A stretch of 64,000 nucleotides of DNA, from positions 317,001 to 381,000 of the forward strand of contig JAJOZX010003302.1 in NCBI GenBank assembly GCA_023014485.1, read 5' to 3'. The DNA comes from Bathynomus jamesi. Its lineage: Eukaryota; Arthropoda; Malacostraca; Isopoda; Cirolanidae. Both the position numbers and the translations under genes were made by a program. Positions 20,404-31,900 of the stretch are shown here, piece after piece (the stretch's first letter is position 1; each line of letters starts with the position of its first letter). The notes beneath the pieces were generated by a model that worked only from the letters and a program-made list of their open reading frames with translations, did not search any database and was not told where the DNA came from.

Positions 20404-23400
20404 TTATGTCAGGTCATCTCACTGTTTTTAATGATGGGTATGATGAGTAATGAAGTGTGACCAAATTTTAGCCACTTGGGTCAAATAGTTTGGGAGTAAT
20501 GACCCCCCCAAATTTGAGGTCAGCAGCGTAACCTCGTGATTTTGAAAGGTCATAACTCAGGATCTAATGGATGGATATTAGTGATTTTGGTGTCAAAATG
20601 CTCAGAAAAGACAGCAGAATAACTTTAATTTTATGCACAGAGTGCGTACATTCTGTTAAAAAAAAGTTTTATTTATATTTCACCTCTGACCTTGACCTCA
20701 GGTCAGAGTTCAAAATTCAAGGTCATGAAAATTGGCATAAGTAAAGACCTTTTAGATGAAGCATATTCAAGCAAAAAATTGGAGTGGGATCTCCATGGGT
20801 TTGCTTTCCACAAGCATTTGAAATTGTGCGTGTTGAAAATTTTGAGCATTTTTTAAGATAACTTCACAAATAGTTCATATAAATATATGTATAAATATAG
20901 CTACATTCATGGTTTGATAAATAAACTGTATGAAGATTTTTGCAAATATGAAGGTATTTGCTGCTCTAAAAGAACAATAATTTTCATCACAGTACCTATA
21001 TAATTTGTATATTTAATCATGTTAAATTTGTGTGTTCAGGTTTTGACTATATGCTGATAAAATGTCATCAAAATATTGTTGTGATCCATTCAATTCCCAC
21101 AATAAATTAAAATCTTCTGATCTTCGGTCTGCTTCACAATCACTGATAGAAAAATTTCCAAATTATTTGAAGCTAGGCCAAAAGTTATGTTCATCATGCA
21201 GAAAAAAAATTTTCCTTACCTATTTTACAAGTTCTAAATATAGCAGAACCAGAAATATTATCATCAAGCTCGTCTGATACTACTATGGAAACCATGTCAT
21301 CAGATGTTTTTGTTGACAAGGAGGCTGAATTGTCAGAAATGAATGAGACATTCGCCATGATTGGGGAAAGTCTGATTGTCAAGCGCAAGATTCAAAGAAA
21401 TGAAGCATACCTCCCAACAAAAATGGCCAAAATACAAAGTTCAGTAAGAAGACACTTAGATATGGTAGGAGAAATTCCTCAAGAGCCAGGTCCATCAAAT
21501 GTAGACAAACTGTCCAAGCCAGAAGTAGTTGTCCAAACATTGAAAGATAAATATCAAAACTCGGATAAACGTGACCAAATTATGATTGAAATTTTTGCAC
21601 CATCAATGATTGTAAGAAAACTCAAGAATTCAAGAATTTAACTGTTTACAAAGAATGGCTGTTCAGGCTCAGCAGCTTGCAAAAGAAAAGGGAGTATTGT
21701 CATCACCAAATCCAAAGATGGGGAAGGAATTGCCACTAGAAGTAACTAACACTGTTAAAGAGTTTTTTAGAAATGATGAAATAAGTAGACAAATGGCAAG
21801 CAAGAAAGACTGCGTAACAATAAAAGAAAATGGTGAATGAAAAAATATCAAAAGACGTTAGTTTTATGTAATCTAAAAGAAGCATATCAACAATTTAAGT
21901 TTGTTTCCAGCTCTCTATAGGATTTTTGAAATTTGCGATGCTACACCCCAAAGAATGTGTTTTGGCGGGAGCAAGTGGGACGCATAGTGTGTGCATCTGC
22001 ACAATTCATCAGAATGTTAAGTTAATGGTGACAGGTTCTAGAATGGCAGAAATTACCAGTGAGGAAGAAACACTGTTGAAACTCCACTGTGCCTTTAGCC
22101 ATTGAAATTATTTGCGACAAAAGTCAACCTTCTTGCTATTTAGGAGTGTATCAATGCCCTTGACCTGATTCGCTAAAGGAAACTCTTCTTACATGTTATG
22201 AAGAAAAAGGTATTGATGAAATCCAGTACAAACAGTGGACAACAACAGATTGATCTCAGCTGGACTGTGTTATTCAAAATTTAGAAGATTTCCGAGATAC
22301 CTTTATTTCTCGACTAACTTGACTAAGGCATCATGATTTCATTGCCAAACAACAAGCCAAGTATTTAGAAAAAAGAAAAAATGAACTGGATGAAGGCAAT
22401 TTTTTGGTGATTCAGGACTTTTCCAAAAACTATTCCTTTGTAGTCCAAGATTGTGCTCAAGGATTTCACTGGAATAATTGCCAAGTGACTCTTCATCCAT
22501 GGGTTTATTATTACAAAGAGCAAGAAAAAGTAAATCACAGCTCTCTAACTATTATCTCAGAGTGTAAACACATGATACTGTTGCAGTGCATCTATTCATA
22601 AAAGTTTTAATAAATAATAAGTCAAATTTTCAGCTATGAAACAGAATTATCTATTTTACTGATGGATGCGCAGGTCAATACAAAAACTGCAAAAACTTTT
22701 TAAATTTATGCAGCCACCATGAAAAATTGGAATTAAGGCTGAGTGGCATTTTTTTTGCTACCAGCCATGGCAAGGGACCATCAGATGGTGTCCGAGGAAC
22801 CATCAAAAGAAAGTCTTCGTAGGCCATATGATAATCAAATTCTGTCCCAAAAAGATCTTTTTGATTTCTGTTCCTTAAAATTGACTCAAATGTCTCTTAG
22901 CTTTGCAACACAAGAACAATACTCGAATGAGAGAATTTTTGGATCCAATTTTATCAAAAGCAAGAACCATACCAGGAACTAAAAAATTACATTCATTCAT
23001 ACCACTGACAAAAAGTTGTTTAAAAATACAAATGTACAGTGCCTCAGTTGAAAGGAATTTGCTTCCCCCCAACAAGCCACTCAATTAATTGAAAATGTCA
23101 CATGATATGTAACAGTGGAGTATGATAACCACTGGTAAATTGGGAGTGTGATGGAAACATATCCTGGTGAGGGTGAAGTGAAAGTAAACTTCCTTCACCC
23201 TTGTGGCCCAAACAAGTCATTTACTTATCCTGAAAATCCTGATATACTTACAGTAGATTTGTTTGACATCCTCACAATCATAAACCCAACGATAGCTACT
23301 GGAAGAACATATACAATCACAAAAAAGGAAATCAATGAAGCTAATTTGATCTTGAAAAAGTGTCATCTTAAAAAGTAATCAAGAAACTGGATACAAACTT

Positions 23401-23490
23401 ATTGTCAAAAACATATAATCAAAAACTTACAACTGCATGGAAAATGTGAGTATTGCTATTTAAATTGCTTAACATGTATGTCTATATACT
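20404..23490 (+). mobile_element. Family B element, copy B1 (approximate bounds)
   Basis: The left part (20404-21060) is noncoding and contains GGTCATAACTCAGGATC and a TTCACCTCTGACCTTGACCT segment. Related segments occur in element B2 (24060-24320). The coding remnant follows at 21062-23378. I could not find the right end; a Tigger-like MITE (23498-23920) lies just beyond and may have inserted in the tail. Confidence 0.5.
21062..23378 (+). pseudogene. Family B putative transposase (copy B1), many breaks
   Basis: Starts with MSSKYCCDPFNSHNK and LCSSCRKKI, a Cys-rich N terminus that may bind zinc. Then VVQTLKDKYQNSDKRDQIM (about 21530-21590); AVQAQQLAKEKGVLSSPNPK; VKEFFRNDEISRQMASKKDC; LAGASGTHSVCICTIHQNVK (21965-22020, another frame); VIQDFSKNYSFVVQDCAQGF (22405-22465); FTDGCAGQYKN (22660-22690); SHGKGPSDGVRGTIKRKS (22765-22820); and a C-terminal region with VKVNFLHPCGPNKSF. 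I recognise this order from a widespread invertebrate transposon protein but cannot name its superfamily. Asp of QDFSKNY and Asp of FTDG are candidate active-site residues. At least six frame changes. Confidence 0.65.
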
Positions 23491-23497
23491 GTAACTA

Positions 23498-23920
23498 CAG
23501 TAAATACTCGATAAGTCGGACTATATAGGGCTGTATCCAGTCTGACTCATCACGAATTACCTTAATTACCCCCCCCTATTTACCTGTAAAGAGGCATAAA
23601 TACTCTAACCTTTTAAGTTTGATTAGTGAGAGTCTAATACAATGTTCAAAATAAACATTAAAAAACAATAAAACTTTGTTTTACTTACTGTTGCTGGAAT
23701 TATTTTGAGCATGAAACACACACAATTTTATTGTTTACCTTTTTGTACAATACTGTATTAAAAAAACACTTCACTTAGTAAAAGAAACAAAATAATAATG
23801 GCACTTGACATACAGTAGGAAATAAAACACTTCTCTCAGTAAAATAAACAAAAGAATAATAGCACTTGACAGAGGACGAGTCCGACTCATCCTGAATTCT
23901 GACTCATCGAGTATTTACTG
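23498..23920. mobile_element. Tigger-like MITE with TA target duplication
   Basis: 423 bp with ends CAGTAAATACTCGATAAGTC (left) and CAGTAAATACTCGATGAGTC (right, reverse complement), flanked by TA (23496-23497 and 23921-23922). The interior contains a tandem duplication of roughly 57 bp (units near 23768 and 23830, each ending in AGCACTTGACA or GGCACTTGACA). No coding capacity. Confidence 0.85.
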
Positions 23921-23946
23921 TAACTATATTTTAATTACACTTATGG

Positions 23947-25910
23947 GTCATTCCATGTCAGTTCAACGGAATTTTGGGTCCAAAAAATGTGACCATCATC
24001 GATTTTTTTTTAATTGGCACACTTATAGATCTTGGTGAGAAAAACAGAATGGCACTTGGGTCAACATTCTAGGTCATATGGTTCTGGAGATATGGCCATT
24101 CGAAGTTTGTAAAAAAAAAAAGGTCAATTTCAAAGGTCATACCACATTTCAACATGAAATATCTCAGCTCTTATTGCACTTACAGCGACCACTTAAACAC
24201 TATTTTAAAGCTTTTAAGCAGATCTACAACTTTGTTTCTATTCATATTTTACCTCAGTGGTCAAAAAAAAAGTTGATCTTACTTTTGACCTTTGACCTTG
24301 TGTAGGTCATTTGATGTCACAACCGATTTTTTTCTCCTTTCACCCAATTTTGGGTACACATGTCTACCTTAACCTAAAACAAGATTTTTAGTGTTGATTA
24401 AGTTAGTATAGACGCTACAGCCATTTCAGTGGACCATACCCACCTCCATTTTGACCAAGTACCTTTTTCCACCAAACTTTGGAGCACCATGTCTTTGGAA
24501 CTGTTTGAGTTTGAGTGTTGAGAAAAATACCATTAGATTTTTCTTACTGAGATATATAATGTCTGCTATTTTTAAGACAATTTGCCTTTCAATATGTATA
24601 TTAAAATACCTAACCTATTCCTTTATTTTTACCAATTGAGTTATAAGCCATGCCTAGCCATGTAATCTGAGCACTTAAATTCTTCTCTGATTTTTACTTG
24701 TGTCCATCTTTTTGGTAGGATAGTAAGAATTGTCAGTTTTTACTTCGACTTGTCACTTGATTAAATTTCTCTTTTAGTTGTTGAAGAATCTCCAGTTCTG
24801 TATCATCTGAGTCACTGCATGAAATTGGTTGTTTAGTTGCAAGTTCAAGATTTCTTTTCACAACTACTCCTACTTTCCTCAACTTTTTCTTTGCATAACC
24901 AGCGCTGTCAGAGTTTACATGGTTTACTTTTTGAAAATAAAATGTTTAGGAAAAAAACAATAAAACACTAAATCTACCATAGCTAGTCCAAAGTCTTGTT
25001 GAGAAAATGGTGATGGGTGTTACAGCCATAGGGAAGTTTCTCAAAACTTAACAAGTGATGTTAATGTGTCTAAACTAGGTTTAATGCAGAAATGTTTCAC
25101 TCTACAAATTTTGGTACCAGAAATAAAACATTTTAAAAAATAATCTATTTATGGCATTTAAATGTTACTGATTGCAGTGAAATTGTCCATTACGCTTACC
25201 ATTAAATGAAAGATATTATGGCCTCTTTTACTGTAGTTTTTCCATTTTTATGTAGTTTTTGGATTCCTTGCCCTCTGAATTGTAGGAATTTGACATCTTG
25301 TTTTGTATTGTTGCTAAAAATTTGTAATTTTAGAGCATTTCTTGCAAATAGCAATGGGGTGCGAGAACACAATCCCATTTTCATACAAGAAAAAAATGTG
25401 GTATGCTCTCATGCCTGTAAAATCATATAGAAAGATAATATATCAGATATTTTAAACATGATTTCTCATATGTCTATCCTAAATAATGCTGCATTTTCCT
25501 TGGAAAAAAACCTATGCAGACCCGAGATACAGGCCCTCAAAGCCAACCCATTTTTTGGTCTGAAGATAAAATATGGGAGATATGACTTGGAAGGGTGAAT
25601 TTTTTCCACATTTTGATATCATTTTTGGATTCCTTGCCCTCAAAAATGTAGGATTTGACACTTTGCTTGTTAAAATTGAACAAAAAATGATTATTTTAAA
25701 GAAATTTAAAAAAAATAAAATGGTGCTCTTAGCGCCACCCAGTGGCAAAGGTGTCAAATTTTGAAGTGCTATAACTCAAGAACTGTAGGTCTGATTACAA
25801 AAATTTAAATTGCTATTTTCATCATTTTTCAAGGCTTATTGGCTCCCTCTAGCTCAACAAAATCCAAAATGGTGTGGTTTACACCTCTGACTGAATTATG
25901 ATGGAATGAC
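23947..25910 (-). mobile_element. Family B element, copy B2, internally deleted
   Basis: Both ends read GTCATTCCAT inwards. The left arm (24060-24320) resembles the noncoding left arm of B1: alternating GGTCAT phrases and TTGACCTTTGACCTTG. The right arm has mirrored phrases such as the complement of CTATAACTCAAGAACTG. Only a short stretch of family B coding sequence remains (24660-24925, minus strand), so this is a non-autonomous derivative. A clear target duplication was not identified. Confidence 0.6.
24660..24925 (-). pseudogene. Family B transposase fragment (copy B2)
   Basis: Minus-strand reading gives AGYAKKKLRKVGVVVKRNLE, SCSDSDDTELEILQQLKEKF, then a stop and an FKCSD segment. QQLKEKFNQVTSRSK corresponds to QTLKDKYQNSDKRDQ in B1. 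Not listed as a long open frame because of stops. It ties this otherwise noncoding element to family B. Confidence 0.55.
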
Positions 25911-25989
25911 TCTGCCACATGAATTGTCAGTCGACTAGCTGAGGGTGTGGGTAAACATTAGCACAGCTCTTCATTCCCATGAACTCCAA

Positions 25990-26547
25990 GATCTGTTTTG
26001 CACCATTTAGCGACTGGTGATGAAAAGTGGATACTGTACCAGAATGTTAAGTGCTGTCAACAGTGGGTTTGTGCCAGAGAACCAGCGACACCACAGCCAA
26101 AACCAAATCTTCACCCTCGGAAGGTGTTGCTTAGTGTTTGGTGGGATAAATGTGGTGTAATACACTTTGAAACCTTACCACACAACCAAACAATTACTGC
26201 TCAAGTCTACTGTCAACAACTGGATCGATTGAACACTGCACTAAAAGAAAAGACCTTCTTTGGTTAATCGGAAAGGAATCGTGTTCCACCATGACAATGC
26301 ATGTCCTCATACCACTTGGATCACTTCTGCAAAAATTGAGGAGCTTGGGTGGGAAAAACTTCTACATCCTTCATATTCTCCAGACCTTGCACCTTCAGAT
26401 TATCATCTCTTCATGAATCTGCAAAATTATCTTGATGAGAAACGGTATACTTCTTTAGATGACCTGCACACCAGTGTTTGTACATTTTTTGCCTCAAAAC
26501 TGCCTGAATTTTATAAACATGGCATTGAAAAGATTGTAGGACATTGA
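25990..26547 (+). pseudogene. Mariner transposase fragment M2
   Basis: The C-terminal two thirds of a mariner transposase: LATGDEKWILYQNVKC (first Asp), LLSVWWDKCGVIHFETLPHN, then after one frame change IVFHHDNACPHTT (second Asp) and SPDLAPSDYHLFMNL (third Asp), ending with a stop at about 26545. The spacing between the second and third Asp is that of a DD34D mariner. The DNA-binding N terminus is missing. Confidence 0.85.
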
Positions 26548-26733
26548 CAGAGTGTCATTGATTCTGATGGAAAATATATACTACAGGGTGTCCCATAATT
26601 CTGGCATCATAGGAGAAATTCATATTTTTCTATTTCTACAAACCATAATTCATATTTTTCTTATGCTCAGGATGCCAATTTCCCATCCACCATTCTGTTC
26701 AGTGATGAGGCTGTTTTTTATGGGAATGGTGAG

Positions 26734-27787
26734 CAATGTTCCCTCTAAGGTGTACGCATGTGCGCGCGCGCATGCGTTGTGAAACCCGCGCACACAGCAA
26801 AATAAAATGTGCATAGGCTCAAGCGTATCATGAGTCACGACAGTAAATGAAGTACCGTATTTTATGCCTCATAAGACGCTACTTTTTTCCTGAAAAACGT
26901 CTCCAAAAATCACTTCAGGGCTCATATGTTGTTGTTTTGTTTAATGTTCTTTTAATAAAGTTATGGGAATATATTTTTTGTCAGGCTGATAAATCTTTAA
27001 AATATTTTTTTCCTAAATATTCTTTGCTAAATATAGGGTGCATCTTACCACTTGTAGCGTCTTATGAGGCGTAAAATACGATAATTTCAAAAATATAGTC
27101 ACACAAGGTCTGACCATTCGCATCAACATACCATACTCTATTGTCGTTCTTTTAAGTATTAACCTCTTCCGCCCAACTTCGCGACGTCTGCGCAATTACG
27201 CAATACAGATTTTTTTACTCTATATATTTATATTTTTTTCTTTTATACATTAACGCATTGAATATAAACCTTCTCTCTTATTTTTGCATAAAAACGAATA
27301 GTAATTATCTCAATTCATAAGAAATAAAATTATTTTTTATTTTATTCCTATTTTATGAATGGATAAAATCATGTATTAAGCTTGATAGTCTATTTTAAAT
27401 TGCTAAATGCTAAAAATTGTTTAGAGAAATAACTAAAATAGTCATTTTCAATTAATGTTATTTTTATTTTATTTCTTTATTTTGTTGAATTTTATTTTAC
27501 TATTTTTTATTTTATTCATATTTTTAGAATGAATAAAATGTTTTCTTTTTTAAGAATATATAATATTGTAAACAGTTTTTAATATCCATTTAATAGTACA
27601 GTAATGATCAAGCTATCACCTTATGGAAATAATATTTATTAAGTACTGTATTTAATATTTATATATATTTCATTTTGAAGATAATAGCGCTCAAAAAAGT
27701 TTGCACAATTTTTCAGCATGAATCTAAATGTATGCACAACAAAAATTTCTTGTGCACACAGACTAAAAAAAATTAGAGGGAACATTG
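26734..27787. mobile_element. hAT-type non-autonomous element with perfect 8-bp target duplication
   Basis: The termini read CAATGTTCCCTCTAA inwards on both sides. The 8 bp ATGGTGAG occurs immediately before (26726-26733) and immediately after (27788-27795). Removing the element and one copy joins the T1 transposase reading frame (FYGNGE to VNRQNTR). The 1054-bp interior is AT-rich, has no transposase, and starts with a CG/CA alternation (26755-26790). Confidence 0.92.
26855..27081. mobile_element. Small MITE inside the hAT-type element
   Basis: Ends CCGTATTTTATGCCTCATAA and the reverse complement of the right end (TCGTATTTTACGCCTCATAA) share about 30 bp, flanked by TA on both sides. 227 bp, noncoding. 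The ends resemble a widely seen type beginning CCGTATTTT. Confidence 0.8.
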
Positions 27788-28420
27788 ATGGTGAGGTAAA
27801 TCGACAGAACACCCGCTACTGTCTCAAAACAACCCTCACTGGTATACCTCTTCAAAGGAACAAGGTGCATCTCGGATGATGGTATGGTGTGGCATTTGGA
27901 AGGATCGCACCATAGACACCCTCTTTTTCGATGAACATTCTCTGGAGGCACCTACCTACGTATGCTCAAGGAAGAAGCATTTCCCAGTGTCTTGAACGAA
28001 GAAGGAAATTTCCCAACATGGTTCCAGCAAGATGGCGCTCCTGCACATTACAGCACCCAAGTAAGGGAATACCTGTACCAACAATTCCCTGGTCATTGGA
28101 TAGGACGTCGAGGACCTGTGGAATGGCCAGCTAGAAGCCCGGATCTCATGCCACTACATTTTTATCTCTGGGGCCACTTGAAAGCGCTGGTATACGCAGA
28201 AAAAATTAGGAGTGTTGAACATTTGCGGCAGCGTATTATTGGGGCATGTAACACCATTACTCCTGACATCATTCACCGTGTGCTTGCTGACTGGGTATCA
28301 CGTCTGAATTTGTGTATTGAAAACAACGGTGGACATATTGAGCACATTCTGTAAATAAAAGCTTTTGTTTTGCCTTTTTTTATTATTTTTCCTATGATGC
28401 CAGACTTATGGGACACCCTG

Positions 28421-28809
28421 TAGATTAAAAAGTTTTTTTTTTTTTTGTCTTCAAATTCCAATCTAAAAAATGACATTATTTATGGGATGACCTGATACCT
28501 TTTAATTAAATTAATATAATTAGCTAAACACTGCCTATCAGATAATACATGGTATCCATTTGGTACCAGTGACTTTGATATTACAGTCAGTCTTTTAGTA
28601 CAATTGTGTACTTTCTTGAACAAAACTTAATACATTAAACATTTGTTGATCTGAATAGTAAGAGACTTTTCTTGTTCTAATGAAAATTATAATTTTATAG
28701 AATGGATGTACTAATGCACTTATTATAGTTACACTCATACTTTTATCATACTCTATCCTCATTTACTAGTTTTTATTTTGTAATAACATGCAAAACATTA
28801 TTTCAACAG
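28421..28809. other. AT-rich intron-like sequence upstream of the first visible SCCPDH exon
   Basis: No gene or repeat recognised. It ends in the splice acceptor TTTCAACAG before 28810. Confidence 0.5.
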
Positions 28810-28916
28810 GGCATAATTTAGATGATGTTGGCATAATTGAGGCGCATACTGAGAACCCCAAATCTCTCTCTGACATGGCCACTCAAGCAAGAGTTGTAAT
28901 TAACTGTGTAGGACCT
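28810..28916 (+). CDS. SCCPDH: SCCPDH exon (first visible)
   Basis: Acceptor TTTCAACAG, donor GTGAGT. Two bases complete a codon begun upstream, then HNLDDVGIIEAHTENPKSLS and RVVINCVGP. This is the end of the nucleotide-binding part. The following intron is 13.5 kb. Confidence 0.88.
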
Positions 28917-31900
28917 GTGAGTATGTTTGCTTTATTAATCATCAGTTAGGCCTAACTAAACTCCATAAAATAGGGTGTAGGAAAGGAGGAATAGAATTTA
29001 ACTTTAGACATGGAAAAACAAATTCATAAAAAGAAAAATTGAAGGGAGATTAGTCTACTAATTTTTTATTTTTTTTTCAAAGCGCACAGTATCCGAAGGT
29101 CAAAGTGCCCGATATACGCGGTCAGGTAACTAACTGGTTAGAAGAATGGCTTCGTGCTAGGAGACAGAGGGTCGTAGTTAATGGTAGTGAATCGGGGTGG
29201 CTAGATGTAGGTAGCGGTGTCCCACAGGGTTCAGTGTTGGCCCATTGCTATTCATAATTTACATTAACGACATAGATGTAGGACTGACTAGTAACGTGTC
29301 AAAATTCGCGGACGATACTAAAATAGGCGGTAAGGTTGTTAATGAGGACAATAGAAATAGGATCCAAGACGATGTAAATAGGATTATGGAATGGACAGAT
29401 AAGTGGCAGATGCAATTTAACGTAGACAAATGTAAAGTTTTGCATATAGGTTCTCGCAACAATAATTATGCGTACATGATGGATGATAGGGAGTTAGCGA
29501 GCATTGATGAGGAAGTAGATTTAGGCGTACGCGTATCTAAGGATTTAAAGGTTAGGAACCAGTGCCTGGAGCCTTGCGCAAAAGCTAATAGGATGTTAGG
29601 CTTCATAGCGCGTAATTTCGAATTTAAATCGAAGGATATTATATTGCCCCTTTACAAGTCCCTAGTCAGGCCTCATTTAGAATATGCCATTCAGTTTTGG
29701 TGCCTGTACTTGCGTGAGGATATTGATAGGTTAGAAAGGGTTCAGCGTCGTGCCACGAAACTTATTCCGTCATTGCGCAATAAGCCTTATGAAGATAGGA
29801 TTAAAGAGTTAGACTTGTATTCACTCACAACTAGAAGATTAAGGGGGAGCTTATTGAAGTTTTCAAAATCGTTAATAACATCGATAACGTAAATTTTGAC
29901 ATTGTTCACTTTTGATAATAGTAATACTCGCAATAATGGATTTAAGTTGCGTGGCAGACGTTTCATTACTAACATCGCTAAAAACTTCTTTATGTTTAAA
30001 GTAATTGATAAATGGAATAATCTTCCCACATCAGTCGTTCATTCTACCAGCGTTAATATGTTTAAGAACCGTCTTGACAGACATTTTAAAAGTATTAACG
30101 TTGTTTAATTTAAAAAAAACAAAGTTAGCAACAGGAGCTCTGGTGGTGGTGCTCGAGGAGGAGTCTGTTGACAATGAATGCCAGCTTGTGACATGCCAGC
30201 GTGTGATGCCAGCAATAAAATTATTATTAAAAAAAAAAAAAAAAAATTAGACTAACACGAACATAGATGTAGCTTGTAGCGTAAACTAACCCACTTTTTG
30301 TTTAACTTTACCTACTTTTTTTTTTTTTCCTTCTTACTTTGCATCTGTAAAACTCTTCCTTGCATGTTTGTAGTTTGCTGCATGGTATGAGTTAAGACTG
30401 TTGCATGGTTTGTAAGCATTCTTATTTTACTTCTTTTAATCTTTCACCCCTCTCCTATTCTCTCCGACTATTTTTCTGACTTGTCGGCAGTGGCCGGCGG
30501 ATGATGATGGCGAGTCTTTTTTCTCTTTTTCTGAATGAAAGTTAACCCACGAATGATAGGTGTTGCTCCTTACTTAACCCCTTATTCTCTTCTCTTCTCT
30601 TAACCCCCTACTCTTTCCTTTCTCTCGGGCTAACCTTAGAGTGGATCTTAGGGTCTTTGTTAGCCTTAGCTTCTGTAGATCTGTAGATCTTTTTTAATAA
30701 TTCAAATCCTCTCATATTTTGGAAGCTTTTCAAATGTATAATAACTGCATATTTTTGGAAATTGAAATATGTTTTTCTGCACTTCAAACACTGCTTTGAA
30801 ATGTATGTGTATATTAGGGTGGTCCACAAAATCAAAGTTTTATTTATTTTTTTGTGCTGAGTGTTTATTTGGTTCCTTTCCCCAAGCAAACACTGCATTC
30901 AATGTTGATTGAAACAGGAAAACAACTCCCATCATCACAATTACAAGTTAGCCTTGCTTGCACTAGGAAACTGGCATCAGTGTGTAGCATCCACCTGCAG
31001 CAGATACTGTTTCTGTTCTTTGTTCTTCGTAATGGAAGTTATAATCCTGAATTGGCTTCACCCCTCTTTCAGCCACATCATTCACTACCAGCATATCTTG
31101 GAGGACTTCCTTGGCCTGGAGGAACTGTGGATCATCCTTCCATTGGGATGGATCTTTAGAGATGAATCTGGAGCCTAGTAGTGTGGTCTGGAAGAAGCAG
31201 TTGGTATTCTTGGATGCCAGCTTCTTCAGCATCAGTGATGGAATGTCCTCTTCTGGCACTTTAATTCTCTTCAGTGGATCTTTCTCTTCTTCCCTTACCT
31301 TCATCGACTCCAGGATTCCTCTCTCCTCCATATTGGAAGCTGTCATTAAATAGAGCCAGAGCTACCAACTCCTCGCTCAAATACCACAGATGTCATTGAA
31401 ATCCCTTTGTGGCTGCTGCTCCAACTGCTCCATCCACTTTATCCCTGTATTCCTGTATCATTGCTCAGGACTTCAAATATTATGGGAGTCTTGAACCATG
31501 CTGGTCTGTTGACAAGAGCAACAAAGAGGGCCATGGTTCAAATGGAGTTCTCTTCCTTGGGGGACACCTTAAACTGAGGGTAAAACATGAATATTTGGAG
31601 ACAGTATATTGCCTTTGACATCCAGTGAGCATGGTATATGGAGCCAGGCTCTCCAAATTGAATCCTTTGGGGAGGTGTCCCACCTAGGAAGACTACGCTA
31701 AGCTCCAGGAGTTGCATATACGCAAGAGCTTTTATGTAGTAGTCAAGAGCTTCTTGTGCCCATTCAGGGTTCTCTTTGAAAACTGCACTGACATGGTCAT
31801 CCATCATTCCATCTTGAAGTTTGCTTGTTTGACCCACTGCCAATTCTTCCAGAACCATTGAAGTAGGAGAATGAACCTCTAGACTGCTGGACAATCCATG

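Larger units (their letters stand above)
26669..28354 (+). pseudogene. DD41D transposase fragment of T1
   Basis: Coding sequence resumes across the hAT MITE: ILFSDEAVFYGNGE before it (26690-26733) and VNRQNTRYCLKTT after it (27796 on). The C-terminal frame 27962-28354 holds WFQQDGAPAHYSTQVREYL (second Asp) and RSPDLMPLHFYLWGHL. Forty-one residues separate the second Asp from the position of the third, where His replaces Asp (LH instead of the LD found in T2). The His would abolish metal binding. Frameshifts also lie around 27830-27960. Family: IS630/Tc1/mariner, DD41D spacing. Confidence 0.8.
26584..28420 (+). mobile_element. Tc1/mariner-type element T1 (DD41D), 5' deleted, twice invaded
   Basis: The ends CAGGGTGTCCCATAATTCTG (left) and CAGGGTGTCCCATAAGTCTG (right, reverse complement) are flanked by TA (26582-26583, 28421-28422). 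The transposase is missing its N-terminal DNA-binding half. A 1054-bp hAT-type MITE (26734-27787) interrupts the catalytic domain, and that MITE carries a 227-bp MITE. Confidence 0.9.

Noticed and set aside
24078..25430. Several 60-75 residue frames in B2
   Set aside because: They fall in AT-rich arms with no similarity to anything I recognise.
1..28809. The missing N-terminal SCCPDH exon
   Set aside because: I looked for a GATGFTG-like motif upstream and saw none, but a reading by eye cannot exclude a short exon.
30608..30898. 96-residue frame whose C-terminal NTQHKK resembles the end of family C
   Set aside because: The resemblance covers only a few residues and the sequence upstream is repeat E; chance or an untraceable remnant.
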